A DNA stretch of 64,000 nucleotides, from positions 1 through 64,000 of the forward strand of contig NZ_FNFL01000004.1 of the NCBI RefSeq assembly GCF_900101125.1. The letters are read 5' to 3'. Below, piece after piece: positions 35,476-43,199 of the stretch (position 1 is its first letter; each line of letters begins with the position of its first letter). The notes beneath the pieces were generated by a model. The model worked only from the letters and a program-made list of their open reading frames with translations, was not told the origin of the DNA and searched no databases. Source of the stretch: Sediminibacillus albus. GTDB taxonomy: Bacteria > Bacillota > Bacilli > Bacillales > Amphibacillaceae. Position numbers and translations under genes: made by a program.

Positions 35476-36117
35476 ATGACAGAGACTTCAAGTTTAACAG
35501 GCACCGTTTTTTTGTCCAAGCTGATTACCCAGTATGCACAGTTACATTCTAAAACTGTTGGCAATGGTGCACAGGAATACATACGCCAAATTGGCATCAG
35601 GGCGGGGGAATGGATAGAGTCCTTTTACGATGAAAGTAAAGAATTAAACTGGACGCCAGACCAGTATGCGGAAGTTATTGTCGATTTAAAGAATTCTATC
35701 GGCGGCCATTTTTCTATATCCGAAGTGCATCCTGATCATGTCATCGTTAAAGCGACAGGATGTCCATTTGGGGATGTTGTCCAGGATGCTCCACATCTTT
35801 GCAATATGACCTCGAGTGTGTTTGGCGGTATTGCAGCCCGAAGGTTTGGATACGGAAAAGTGAACCTTCGAAAAAGAATAGCCTTAGGGCATGCTGGTTG
35901 TGAAGTGGCGATTTATTTCCAGCCTACGGATAAAGAAGAGGGCGATGAATATAAGGACTTGCCGGTTACGCCGAAGCAGGGAAATCCTTTTGAGTGGGAA
36001 CAGGAAACGATTGAGGCATTACATGCAGAATTGGAAAAAAGCGATAAGATGATTAATTCGCTTGTAGATGAATTAGAGGATTTAAGAAAACAAGTGAAAA
36101 TGGAAAACAATAGTTAG
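35476..36117 (+). CDS. metOD1 (methanogen output domain)-type protein
   Basis: A 213-residue soluble protein. The region about 70-150 has the features of the methanogen output domain 1/V4R-like sensor fold: ATGCPFGDVVQDAPHLCNMT, FGGIAARRFGYGKVNLRKRI, ALGHAGCEVAIYF, with Cys pairs (GCPFG, HLCNM, HAGCE) that could bind metal. A coiled-coil tail follows (ALHAELEKSDKMINSLVDEL). This domain is often the C-terminal part of histidine kinases; here it stands alone. The start ATG at 35476 has TTGGAGGG upstream. Function unknown. A NhaC gene follows 141 nt later. Confidence 0.7.
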   Translation: MTETSSLTGTVFLSKLITQYAQLHSKTVGNGAQEYIRQIGIRAGEWIESFYDESKELNWTPDQYAEVIVDLKNSIGGHFSISEVHPDHVIVKATGCPFGDVVQDAPHLCNMTSSVFGGIAARRFGYGKVNLRKRIALGHAGCEVAIYFQPTDKEEGDEYKDLPVTPKQGNPFEWEQETIEALHAELEKSDKMINSLVDELEDLRKQVKMENNS

Positions 36118-36258
36118 ACATTTCTTTCATTTTCCTTCCCTCCTCTTAATAAGAATATGATAAAATGTGCTTCAGAGAGAAGCTTAGACATAGTGTAAGT
36201 GGGCATTGGGAACGACAAGCTTATTCTATGTTTTTTGATTGAATGAGGAGGGGGAAAA

Positions 36259-37737
36259 ATGGCAAAAGATGCCGAAGAACTAGCACGTGTAACAGGCAGT
36301 AAGCAGATACAACAGCTGGAATTCCGCGCGGGGGCTTTTGGAGCGGCGGTACCGTTGCTGTTTTTTGTTATTTGGGCAATCACAACAAGTGTACTGCAGC
36401 TGTCTTCAGAAATCGGCTTGGTAATGGGAGCAGTTATTGGATTAACATTAGGACTGTTGTTTAGTAAAAGTAAATGGGGAGACTATGCCCAAGGACTGTT
36501 TGATGGCTTGGCCCAGCCAATCGGGGTAATTGCCATGGTAGCTTGGTTTTATGCAGGAATGTTTGCGCAGGTTCTCCAAGTTGGCGGACTTGTAGAAGGG
36601 CTGGTTTGGATTGGAGCGATCACAGGTCTGACAGGCGGCATGTTTGTAGCATTAACGTTTTTGCTGGCAGCGGTTTTTTCAACTGCAGTCGGCACGGGTT
36701 ATGGCACAACAGTAGCTTTCTGTACATTGATGTACCCAGCTGGGATTGCTACAGAGGCTGAACCTGTCATGCTGTTTGCCGCGATATTAGCGGGTGCTGT
36801 ATTTGGTGATAACCTGGCCCCTGTGTCAGATACAACGATTGTTTCGGCTACGACTCAGGATGCAGATGTACCTGGGGTTGTACGCAGTCGGTTCAAGTAT
36901 GCAATCGTGGCTGCTATTCCAACAACAATTCTTTTTGCTGTCTTTGGCGGAGGGGCAGGTAGTGTGTCGGCTGACGAGGCTGCCCAAACGGCTATGCTTG
37001 AGTCTGCAAATCCGAAAGGGTTAATGATGCTGCTGCCGTTTGCTCTAGTATTAATTCTGGCATTATCAGGCCATCATTTAATTACATCTTTAACATGGGG
37101 TATTCTTTCTTCTATTCCGCTTATTCTTATATTAAGTTTAGGGAGCTTTAGTGATATTATTCGATTTAATCCTGATTCGGATGCAATTGTAGAAGGAGCT
37201 CTTGTTTCGGGGATTACCGGGTATGTGAATATGGCGATCCTGATTCTGTTAATTGTAGCAGCAGCTCATTTGCTGCGATTAGGAGGCACGATGGAAGTAA
37301 TCACAAATGGACTTGTTAAGTGGATAAAGTCATCTATTCGACGTGCCGAGTTCGCTATCTGGGGCATTGTTGCTCTATTGAATAGCGCTATTACGATTAA
37401 TACTGCGGCAGAAATAGCAGCAGCTCCTTTTGTAAGAGAGTTAGGGGAAAAATACCGGATACACCGTTACAGGCGGGCGAATATGCTGGATGCAGTTACC
37501 TCGGCCCTTGGTTATATTTTTCCATGGGGAGCTCCAGTCCTATTAGGCTGGTCTACGATACAACTTATGCAGGATACCTATGAGTGGCTGCCAGTGGTAG
37601 CTCCTACTTCTGTATTTCCGTTTGTCTTCCAAGGCTGGTTCTTAGTAATTGTTATGCTGATTGCAGCACTTACTGGCTGGGGACTGCGTTATGAAGGAAA
37701 AAATGGAGAAGAATTAAAAGAAGCTCCGCGTGACTAA
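36259..37737 (+). CDS. NhaC-family Na+/H+ antiporter
   Basis: A 492-residue protein with about 11-12 membrane segments and the NhaC architecture: LTGGMFVALTFLLAAVFSTA, VGTGYGTTVAFCTLMYPAG, LAGAVFGDNLAPVSDTTIVS (about 172-191, the conserved GDnlSPiSDTT motif) and INTAAEIAAAPFVRELGEKY. It exchanges protons for sodium or a related substrate and fits a salt- or alkali-exposed life. ATG after GAGGAGGGGG. A terminator follows. Confidence 0.9.
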   Translation: MAKDAEELARVTGSKQIQQLEFRAGAFGAAVPLLFFVIWAITTSVLQLSSEIGLVMGAVIGLTLGLLFSKSKWGDYAQGLFDGLAQPIGVIAMVAWFYAGMFAQVLQVGGLVEGLVWIGAITGLTGGMFVALTFLLAAVFSTAVGTGYGTTVAFCTLMYPAGIATEAEPVMLFAAILAGAVFGDNLAPVSDTTIVSATTQDADVPGVVRSRFKYAIVAAIPTTILFAVFGGGAGSVSADEAAQTAMLESANPKGLMMLLPFALVLILALSGHHLITSLTWGILSSIPLILILSLGSFSDIIRFNPDSDAIVEGALVSGITGYVNMAILILLIVAAAHLLRLGGTMEVITNGLVKWIKSSIRRAEFAIWGIVALLNSAITINTAAEIAAAPFVRELGEKYRIHRYRRANMLDAVTSALGYIFPWGAPVLLGWSTIQLMQDTYEWLPVVAPTSVFPFVFQGWFLVIVMLIAALTGWGLRYEGKNGEELKEAPRD

Positions 37738-37763
37738 CATGGAAATACGCTAATAATTTATCG

Positions 37764-37805
37764 TTAACTCTCTCATTCGAACCGTTGGATGAGGGAGTTA
37801 TTTTT
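37764..37805 (+). terminator. Terminator of the nhaC-like gene
   Basis: The stem TAACTCTCTCAT / ATGAGGGAGTTA has a 12-nt loop and is followed by five T. Confidence 0.85.
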
Positions 37806-37840
37806 AAAGGGAAAATAGGGTGACAGGAGGGAGAGCCCCG

Positions 37841-38887
37841 GTGCAGACAAGAATAAGAGATTATGGCGTTCGTATAGGTGAATTGAATACAGGCAGGTTA
37901 AATAAGATAACGGATGTAAGCGGCGTTAAAATCGGACATTCAACCATCAGTAATGGAGTGGTAAATACAGGGGTTACAGCGTTACATCCCCATAGCGGAA
38001 ATATTTTTGAACAGAAAGTAGTGAGTGCGGCGCATGTGTTTAACGGTTTTGGTAAATCGATAGGTTTGCTGCAAATAGAAGAACTGGGGACAATTGAAAC
38101 GCCAATATTGTTGACAAACACGTTAAGTATCGGAACATGTACGAACAGTTTAATCACATATATGCTAGACAAAAACGGGCAAATTGGCAGGACGACCGGA
38201 ACGGTCAATCCTGTTATTGGCGAGTGTAATGACATGTTTCTCAATGATATTCGTGAATTGGCTATTCGGGAGGACCATGTCTTGGAAGCATTAGAGACCG
38301 CTGCGGATGATTTTGAGGAAGGGGGAGTTGGTGCGGGAACTGGTATGAAATGCTTTGGATTAAAAGGCGGAATTGGTTCTTCCTCTCGAGTTATCCAATT
38401 CCCTCATGGAGCTTACACGATCGGCGTACTTACGCTCACTAATTTTGGAGTGTTGGAGAACCTGCGTATAAATGGCATTCATGCCGGAGAAAAAATAAGA
38501 AACAAGCTGCCCGACAATAGCAGTGAACCTGATAAGGGGTCTGTAATAGTTTTGGTTGCCACGGATTTGCCGGTGACGTCCCGTCAATTAAAACGAGTGA
38601 TCAAGCGAGCTGGAGTTGGCCTTAGCCGAACGGGCTCTTATATTGGGAATGGAAGTGGCGATATTGTTATTGGTTTCTCAACCGCAAATAAGGTTAGCCA
38701 TGACCCAGCCCAAGACCTGGTTTCCCTTACAGCGATCCACGAGGATGATATCGATCAGGCATTCACAGCGGTTGCTGATGCAACGGAAGAAGCTGTACTC
38801 AATTCGATGATCACTGCTAATACCGTGAAAGGAAGAGACGGCCATACGTTATACTCTTTACGAAAGTACATCGACGATCTCCTGTGA
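37841..38887 (+). CDS. P1-family peptidase (DmpA-like aminopeptidase)
   Basis: A 348-residue N-terminal-nucleophile hydrolase of the DmpA/L-aminopeptidase D-amidase family. Seen: ITDVSGVKIGHSTI, TGVTALHPHSGN, TGTVNPVIGECND, GGVGAGTGMKCFGLKGGIGS followed by SSR. Autoprocessing in this family occurs before the Ser of GG-IGSSSR, which becomes the nucleophile. The C-terminal subunit (TLTNFGV, IVLVATDLPV, GSYIGNGSGDIVIGFST) completes the fold. The frame is open to GTG 37820, but the SD ACAGGAGGG sits just before the GTG at 37841, so the shorter start is preferred. The substrate is unknown. Confidence 0.87.
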   Translation: MQTRIRDYGVRIGELNTGRLNKITDVSGVKIGHSTISNGVVNTGVTALHPHSGNIFEQKVVSAAHVFNGFGKSIGLLQIEELGTIETPILLTNTLSIGTCTNSLITYMLDKNGQIGRTTGTVNPVIGECNDMFLNDIRELAIREDHVLEALETAADDFEEGGVGAGTGMKCFGLKGGIGSSSRVIQFPHGAYTIGVLTLTNFGVLENLRINGIHAGEKIRNKLPDNSSEPDKGSVIVLVATDLPVTSRQLKRVIKRAGVGLSRTGSYIGNGSGDIVIGFSTANKVSHDPAQDLVSLTAIHEDDIDQAFTAVADATEEAVLNSMITANTVKGRDGHTLYSLRKYIDDLL

Positions 38888-38906
38888 AAACTAGAGAGCA
38901 AAAAAG

Positions 38907-38945
38907 AGAATCCATTTTGGATAAATCCAAAATGGATTCTTTGTA
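38907..38945 (+). terminator. Terminator between the peptidase gene and yvrJ
   Basis: The stem AGAATCCATTTTGG / CCAAAATGGATTCT has a 6-nt loop and a T-rich 3' side. It lies between convergent genes. Confidence 0.85.
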
Positions 38946-38972
38946 TTTGCAGTAATATAAAGCTGATGGATT

Positions 38973-39131
38973 CTACTTATTATTAGTTATTACATTGCTA
39001 AGTTTTTGAATGGCAACAGATAAATCAGAAATCTTTTTCTCAAACCTTATTAATAAATACATAGCCAAGACTACAGGAAAACCATGGTTTCCTAAAAGAG
39101 TAACCAATGCATTACTAGCGGTCTCTTCCAT
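38973..39131 (-). CDS. yvrJ: YvrJ-family small membrane protein (52 aa)
   Basis: A small reading frame: METASN-like start (MEETASNALVTLLGNHGFPV), then VLAMYLLIRFEKKISDLSVA and a short hydrophilic end. One membrane segment is followed by a basic/amphipathic helix, as in the YvrJ family, which also looks like the small holin-like UviB/BhlA proteins. SD GGAGAGGGGG precedes ATG. It is divergent from the SigO-like gene, whose B. subtilis counterpart is also linked to yvrJ. The intervening region carries a LexA box. Too short for most gene callers. Confidence 0.85.
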   Translation of the reverse strand: MEETASNALVTLLGNHGFPVVLAMYLLIRFEKKISDLSVAIQKLSNVITNNK

Positions 39132-39250
39132 TTTATCCCCCCTCTCCTGTTCCCTCTATTTTTAAAGAGTAGTTGAAAAGAAAATATAAACTGGCGGAAA
39201 TTGGTTACATTTACCCTAGAAACAGGAACAAATGTTGCGATATAATTACA

Positions 39251-39278
39251 AAAAATAAGAACATATGTTCTTATTTTT
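39251..39278. promoter_or_regulatory. LexA (SOS) box in a 28-bp perfect palindrome
   Basis: GAACATATGTTC (39259-39270) matches the Bacillus LexA/DinR consensus core GAACNNNNGTTC exactly. It is extended to a 28-bp perfect palindrome by AAAAATAA and TTATTTTT. A weaker GAACAAATGTTG (39226-39237) lies 33 bp upstream. The site sits between the candidate -10 boxes TATAAT (39241) and TAAAAT (39282) before the sigma-factor gene. It should repress until DNA damage. Confidence 0.8.
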
Positions 39279-39339
39279 GGATAAAATAGTTTACTTTTCT
39301 CTTCTTATTGCTCTTTACATAGTAGGAGGGGGTTCACTT

Positions 39340-39957
39340 ATGGAATATGATTGCTTCCTAGAGGAAAATAATAATGTAATAAAAGACTTCTATCAAAAAA
39401 ACCAGGACTTTGTAAATCAGCCAATTGTAAAATCTTTTTTCTCTAAGCATGAGAACAGGGTGCTTTTGAAGAATGCCCTTATCGAAAACGATCAGGAAAG
39501 CCGCAATAAACTAGATGCTAAGTTTCATGACCATTATCAACAAGCCAGGATGACCAAATATTTGTCGAATTTAATTTATTTCAACTCTATTAATTTTGAC
39601 AAAAGTATTCGTAAACAAAAAGAAACCTATTTAACTATCCTAAACCAGCCGCTGGCTGATAATACTGCCGAGTCTAATGGTGATGAGTTTGTGGATGTTT
39701 TGGCCAGTGATGCTGCTGAAATTTTTGAAGAGGTCGTTAGCTACAGCGCTAAATTGGAAGATCATATCCAGGATGAAGAATTATTTTATGCTTTACAAGA
39801 ATTAAGCCCTATGCAAAAAGAGATTCTCCAACTGATTTATGTAGATCAATTAAAAAATAAGGAGATAGCTTTATTAAAAAATACATCTCCTCAAAATATA
39901 TCGAAAATCCATAAACGTGCTATTGAGAAAATAAAGAACTATTATAAAGGAGGATAA
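39340..39957 (+). CDS. sigO: SigO-like alternative sigma factor subunit
   Basis: A 205-residue protein whose C-terminus is a sigma region 4 helix-turn-helix: ELSPMQKEILQLIYVDQLKN, KEIALLKNTSPQNISKIHKR, AIEKIKNYY. The N-terminal part (FLEENNNVIKDFYQKNQDFV, NQPIVKSFFSK) resembles SigO (YvrI), which supplies -35 recognition and needs a separate partner, RsoA. That partner is encoded 4 nt downstream. ATG at 39340 has AGGAGGGGG; the open frame further up lacks an SD. The UviA/TcdR group of sigma factors is an alternative placement. The LexA box upstream implies SOS induction. Confidence 0.75.
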   Translation: MEYDCFLEENNNVIKDFYQKNQDFVNQPIVKSFFSKHENRVLLKNALIENDQESRNKLDAKFHDHYQQARMTKYLSNLIYFNSINFDKSIRKQKETYLTILNQPLADNTAESNGDEFVDVLASDAAEIFEEVVSYSAKLEDHIQDEELFYALQELSPMQKEILQLIYVDQLKNKEIALLKNTSPQNISKIHKRAIEKIKNYYKGG

Positions 39958-39961
39958 GAAG

Positions 39962-40159
39962 ATGAAACAACAAGAGCGAAGACTAACCGAAATAATCATA
40001 CAGATGGAACCGAAGATAAGAAAATCAATCGCCAATACTTCCTCTCAAGAGAGAGATGATTTAGAACAGGAAATCAAATTAAAAATCATCGAGATAGTGA
40101 CAAAAGGGGTAATAAAGGACACGCCGGGGTTTTGGGAATTTAAAAAATCCTTTGATTAA
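39962..40159 (+). CDS. rsoA: RsoA-like sigma co-factor (65 aa)
   Basis: A 65-residue protein immediately after the sigma gene (4-nt gap, SD AAGGAGG). SSQERDDLEQEIKLKIIEIV resembles sigma region 2.1-2.2, the core-RNAP-binding helix, and the rest is short. In B. subtilis, RsoA with SigO makes one functional two-part sigma factor. The order and sizes here agree. The length is slightly below the 79 residues of the B. subtilis protein. Confidence 0.72.
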   Translation: MKQQERRLTEIIIQMEPKIRKSIANTSSQERDDLEQEIKLKIIEIVTKGVIKDTPGFWEFKKSFD

Positions 40160-40280
40160 GAAAATAAACGTGGTTTTTGTGTTCACTTTTTTACTGTGCT
40201 TTAACAAAGGTAAGAACTTTTCTTTTAAAAAATTATGTGTAATAAATCAATACCTCACAGGAAAATTGATTTATAAATAG

Positions 40281-40312
40281 AAAAAACCTTTCCAATGATG
40301 GAAAGGTTTTTT
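40281..40312. terminator. Bidirectional terminator between rsoA and csp
   Basis: A perfect 13-bp stem AAAAAACCTTTCC / GGAAAGGTTTTTT with a 6-nt loop, T-rich on both strands. Confidence 0.93.
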
Positions 40313-40326
40313 CTTAATAACTAAAG

Positions 40327-40527
40327 TTACGCTTTTACAACGTTAGCAGCCTGTGGTCCACGGTTGCCTTCTTCGATGTCAAAGTTTACTGCTTGACCTT
40401 CGTCCAAAGATTTAAAGCCTTCGCCTTGAATAGCTGAGAAGTGAACAAATACGTCGTCTCCACCTTCAACTTCGATGAAACCGAAACCTTTGTCTGCGTT
40501 AAACCATTTTACTGTACCATTATTCAT
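40327..40527 (-). CDS. Cold-shock protein (CspA/CspB family)
   Basis: A 66-residue OB-fold RNA chaperone: [20 protein letters not shown] with RNP1 (KGFGFIEV), then [20 protein letters not shown] with RNP2 (VFVHF). It binds single-stranded RNA and prevents secondary structure in the cold. ATG at 40527 has TTGGAGGAAT upstream; the longer frame to 40554 includes this SD and is not used. The long leader (to about 40680) is usual for csp mRNAs. Confidence 0.95.
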   Translation of the reverse strand: MNNGTVKWFNADKGFGFIEVEGGDDVFVHFSAIQGEGFKSLDEGQAVNFDIEEGNRGPQAANVVKA

Positions 40528-40776
40528 GTGTATTCCTCCAAGTGCTTTTAGCACAATTAAATTACTATTCTTGCTCTATAAGATCATTCAAGACGATAAT
40601 CGCTCAAAAGCTTTTTCTTCTTTCATTACAATATTACCGAACAACAATAATTAATATAACTATACCATACGTTTTTTTGAGAAGATATAGGTATAAAGGC
40701 GGATATGTTGTTTTTAAGCCATTTTGTAAGCAGATTTATATAAAAAAAGTTCAAAAATACAAAGAAGTAGCTTGTT

Positions 40777-40823
40777 AATTTGTAATAACTGTTATACTAT
40801 ATATATAACAGTTATTACAAATT
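40777..40823 (+). promoter_or_regulatory. Large inverted repeat, operator of the GntR gene
   Basis: Two perfect 20-bp arms (AATTTGTAATAACTGTTATA and its complement) are separated by 7 nt (CTATATA). It covers the probable promoter and ends 26 nt before the regulator start. It is the likely autoregulatory site of the following GntR protein. Confidence 0.8.
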
Positions 40824-40849
40824 GTGAGGAGAAAGGATGTGGCTCCATT

Positions 40850-41245
40850 GTGTTTATAAATATTGATTTGCAATCTGATGATCCCATTTACACCCAATTA
40901 AAAAATCAAATTATTGCCAGTATTGCCAGAAATGAAATGAGGCCTGGCGATGGTTTGCCGTCTGTAAGAAGGCTGGCAGCAGACTTAGGCATAAATCTTC
41001 ATACGGTGAATAAGGCTTATCAGCAGTTAAAACAACAGGGATTTATTCTTATCCACCGGCAAAAGGGCGTCGTTATTAACCCTGAAGGAATCCCGGCTGC
41101 CGATGAGCAATACAGAGAATCGTTGGAACGAGTGTTAAGTCCTTTGGTAGCAGAGTCCTTTTGCAAAGGGATTACCGAAAAGGAATTTACAACGCTTTGC
41201 CAAAAGCTGTTTGGCCAGCTGACAAACGAGGGGGGATGGAGATAG
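40850..41245 (+). CDS. GntR-family regulator, YtrA subfamily
   Basis: A 131-residue repressor with an N-terminal winged helix: DDPIYTQLKNQIIASIARNE, MRPGDGLPSVRRLAADLGIN, LHTVNKAYQQLKQQGFI, and a short C-terminal dimerisation helix pair, the YtrA layout. These regulators usually control a neighbouring ABC transporter or membrane protein. GTG at 40850 is the best start; the frame is open upstream through the inverted repeat but has no SD there. The membrane-protein gene starts directly after its stop codon. Confidence 0.85.
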   Translation: MFINIDLQSDDPIYTQLKNQIIASIARNEMRPGDGLPSVRRLAADLGINLHTVNKAYQQLKQQGFILIHRQKGVVINPEGIPAADEQYRESLERVLSPLVAESFCKGITEKEFTTLCQKLFGQLTNEGGWR

Positions 41246-42358
41246 ATGAACACTTCAATGACTATGATAATTTTTATTATTATTATGGTACCAATTTTTA
41301 TCATTAGTATGTTTACTCCTTTTATAACAAGAAAGACGGAAAGCTTTGGTGTGTATATCCCTGAAGATATTTATCAGGATCCATTGTTAAAGGAAATGCG
41401 TAAACAATATGTGTCCATAACGGGTGCTTTAAGTTTAATGGTTATTGCCGGTTTCTTTCTTTTGGTTCCATGGCTGGGGGGCAGCACGGAGAGAGTGAGC
41501 CTGAGTTTTTCTGTGAGTATTGTCTTTTATATGACCACTGCTTTTATTGTTTACTTCGTGTTTCATAAGAAGATGAAAAAGCTGAAGGCTCAAAAAGGGT
41601 GGACAGAACAAAGGCAGCAGCAGGTGACAGTAGATTTACAATTTCGAGAGAAAAAGCTAATTTTTTCGAACCTTTGGTTTATCGTCTCCTTTATAATTTC
41701 ATTTGCAACATTGATCACCACTTTCGTTTTTTATGAAAATATTCCGAATCGAATTCCCATGCAATATAACTTTAACGGAGAAGTTACCAACTGGTCAGAC
41801 AAATCGTATCGGTCGGTAATGATTATGCCGGTTATGCAAATTTATTTGACCCTGTTATTCTTATTTATAAATACAATGATTGCAAACGCGAAGCAGCAAA
41901 CGAGTTCGGCAAATCCTGCTAAATCGATTGAGCAGAATGTGCAGTTCCGCAGGCGGTGGTCGGCATTCATCATCTTGACGGGCACAGCTTTAACTTTGAT
42001 GTTTTCATTCATCCAAATCTCGTTTATCTTTCCGGTGAATTCACAATTACTAACGATAATTCCTTTGATTTTCAGCGGTGGTGTCATTGTAGGTGCGATC
42101 ATCCTTTCCTTTAACACGGGGCAGGGAGGAAGCAGGATTAATACAGGCATAGACAGCAAAGGGGAAGTAATCGACCGTGATGATGATCGGTATTGGAAGC
42201 TGGGACAGATTTATTATAATAAGAAGGATCCGGCATTGTTTCTGGAGAAGCGATTTGGAATTGGATGGACCATCAATTTTGCCCGTCCACTTGCCTGGAC
42301 GGTCCTTGTCCTGATTGTCTTACTTGCCATTGCTATTCCTATGCTTTTGGGAGAATAA
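41246..42358 (+). CDS. DUF1648/DUF5808-type membrane protein
   Basis: A 370-residue protein with about seven to eight membrane segments. The DUF1648 region (about 160-200) has YENIPNRIPMQYNFNGEVTN then WSDKS. The C-terminal DUF5808 region has DDRYWKLGQIYYNKKDPALF, LEKRFGIGWTINFARPLAW. This pair occurs with YtrA-type GntR regulators throughout Firmicutes; the function is unknown, possibly envelope stress. ATG follows GAGGGGGGATGGAG and directly abuts the GntR stop codon. Confidence 0.85.
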   Translation: MNTSMTMIIFIIIMVPIFIISMFTPFITRKTESFGVYIPEDIYQDPLLKEMRKQYVSITGALSLMVIAGFFLLVPWLGGSTERVSLSFSVSIVFYMTTAFIVYFVFHKKMKKLKAQKGWTEQRQQQVTVDLQFREKKLIFSNLWFIVSFIISFATLITTFVFYENIPNRIPMQYNFNGEVTNWSDKSYRSVMIMPVMQIYLTLLFLFINTMIANAKQQTSSANPAKSIEQNVQFRRRWSAFIILTGTALTLMFSFIQISFIFPVNSQLLTIIPLIFSGGVIVGAIILSFNTGQGGSRINTGIDSKGEVIDRDDDRYWKLGQIYYNKKDPALFLEKRFGIGWTINFARPLAWTVLVLIVLLAIAIPMLLGE

Positions 42359-42370
42359 TAAAGAGAAAGA

Positions 42371-42453
42371 GGTCCGGATAAAAGGATAGCGGCCAAAGCA
42401 AAAATCGAACGATGATTCGAAGTCCCTAGGATTCGAACTCGTTCGATTTTTTT
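42371..42453 (+). repeat. Composite intergenic repeat, module A, copy 1
   Basis: Shared with 51389-51469 at about 85 percent by eye. It contains AAAGGATAG, GGCCAAAGCAAAAATCGAAC and ends in a terminator-like hairpin (AAAAATCGAACG...CGTTCGATTTTTTT). Both copies directly follow a membrane-protein gene and may act as its terminator. Confidence 0.85.
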
Positions 42454-42582
42454 AACACCTGCGGACCCAGTGACAACACTATTTTTTCCTTGTATGCCTG
42501 CCCTGATAGGCTGTTCATCCCTTGCATGACGCCCGCGATCTCAAGTAAATCTTAAGCAGTTTTATTGGTTGAAAACCGTACG

Positions 42583-42691
42583 TAGACTTTCAGCGGAGGA
42601 AATCCACGGAGACTCCTGCGGTAGGAAAGGCCTCGGTGAGACCTCGTAGAGCAGGCTAACCAGCCGTCCGCGGAAAGCGTAGTGTATTTCC
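42583..42691 (+). repeat. Composite intergenic repeat, module C, copy 1 (plus orientation)
   Basis: Contains AGACTTTCAGCGGAGGAAAT, CCACGGAGACTCCTGCGG, CCTCGGTGAGACC and CCGCGGAAAGCGTAGTGTAT. The same sequence occurs inverted at 51546-51668. It is a repeat known to occur widely between genes in Bacillaceae genomes. Its function is undetermined. Confidence 0.85.
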
Positions 42692-42741
42692 TTAGCGTAG
42701 TTTGTCGCCATAACATTCTAATGGATGTTTGAGTAATAATA

Positions 42742-42798
42742 TTGACACGATGAAGTTATTTAACATACACTGGAGAAAATAATCAAACAATCATTTGA
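42742..42798 (+). promoter_or_regulatory. Promoter and CadC operator of the cadmium module
   Basis: TTGACA (42742-42747) and TACACT (42766-42771) are spaced by 18 nt. TCAAACAATCATTTGA (42783-42798) is an imperfect palindrome of the ArsR/CadC type just before the SD. Binding of the repressor there would block transcription of cadC-cadA. Confidence 0.6.
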
Positions 42799-42812
42799 AT
42801 GAGGGGATATAA

Positions 42813-43199
42813 GTGAGTGAAAATATAGTTGCCCATAGGTCGCCTGAAACATGCAGTACTTTCTGTTTTGATGAAGAAAAAGTAAATCGGATCCAGCCGC
42901 AAATAGAAAAAGCCAACGGAATGGAGCTTACGTTTAAGGCATTGTCCGATGCTACCAGAGTAAAGATAGCGTACGCTCTTACGTTAGACTCCGAGCTGTG
43001 TGTATGTGATGTGGCTAATATTATCGGGTGTACTACTGCCACAGCCTCCCATCATTTACGGCTTCTGCGCAATATGGGGCTGGCGAAGTATCGAAAAGAG
43101 GGAAAGCTTGTGTTTTATTCATTGGCAGACGAACATATCCGCCAATTGGTTTCGATAGCGTTAACTCATCAGGAAGCAGGTGTTTCCGATGGAAAATAA
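42813..43199 (+). CDS. cadC: Cadmium/lead/zinc-responsive repressor CadC
   Basis: A 128-residue ArsR/SmtB repressor. The metal-site cysteines of CadC are all present: Cys14 and Cys18 (ETCSTFC) at the N-terminus, Cys63 and Cys65 in ELCVCDVA. The wHTH continues TTATASHHLRLLRNMGLAKY then RKEGKLVFYSL. With Cd, Pb or Zn it leaves the DNA. GTG start after GAGGGGATATAA. The cadA start lies inside its last codons (11-nt overlap), so they form an operon. Confidence 0.92.
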   Translation: MSENIVAHRSPETCSTFCFDEEKVNRIQPQIEKANGMELTFKALSDATRVKIAYALTLDSELCVCDVANIIGCTTATASHHLRLLRNMGLAKYRKEGKLVFYSLADEHIRQLVSIALTHQEAGVSDGK

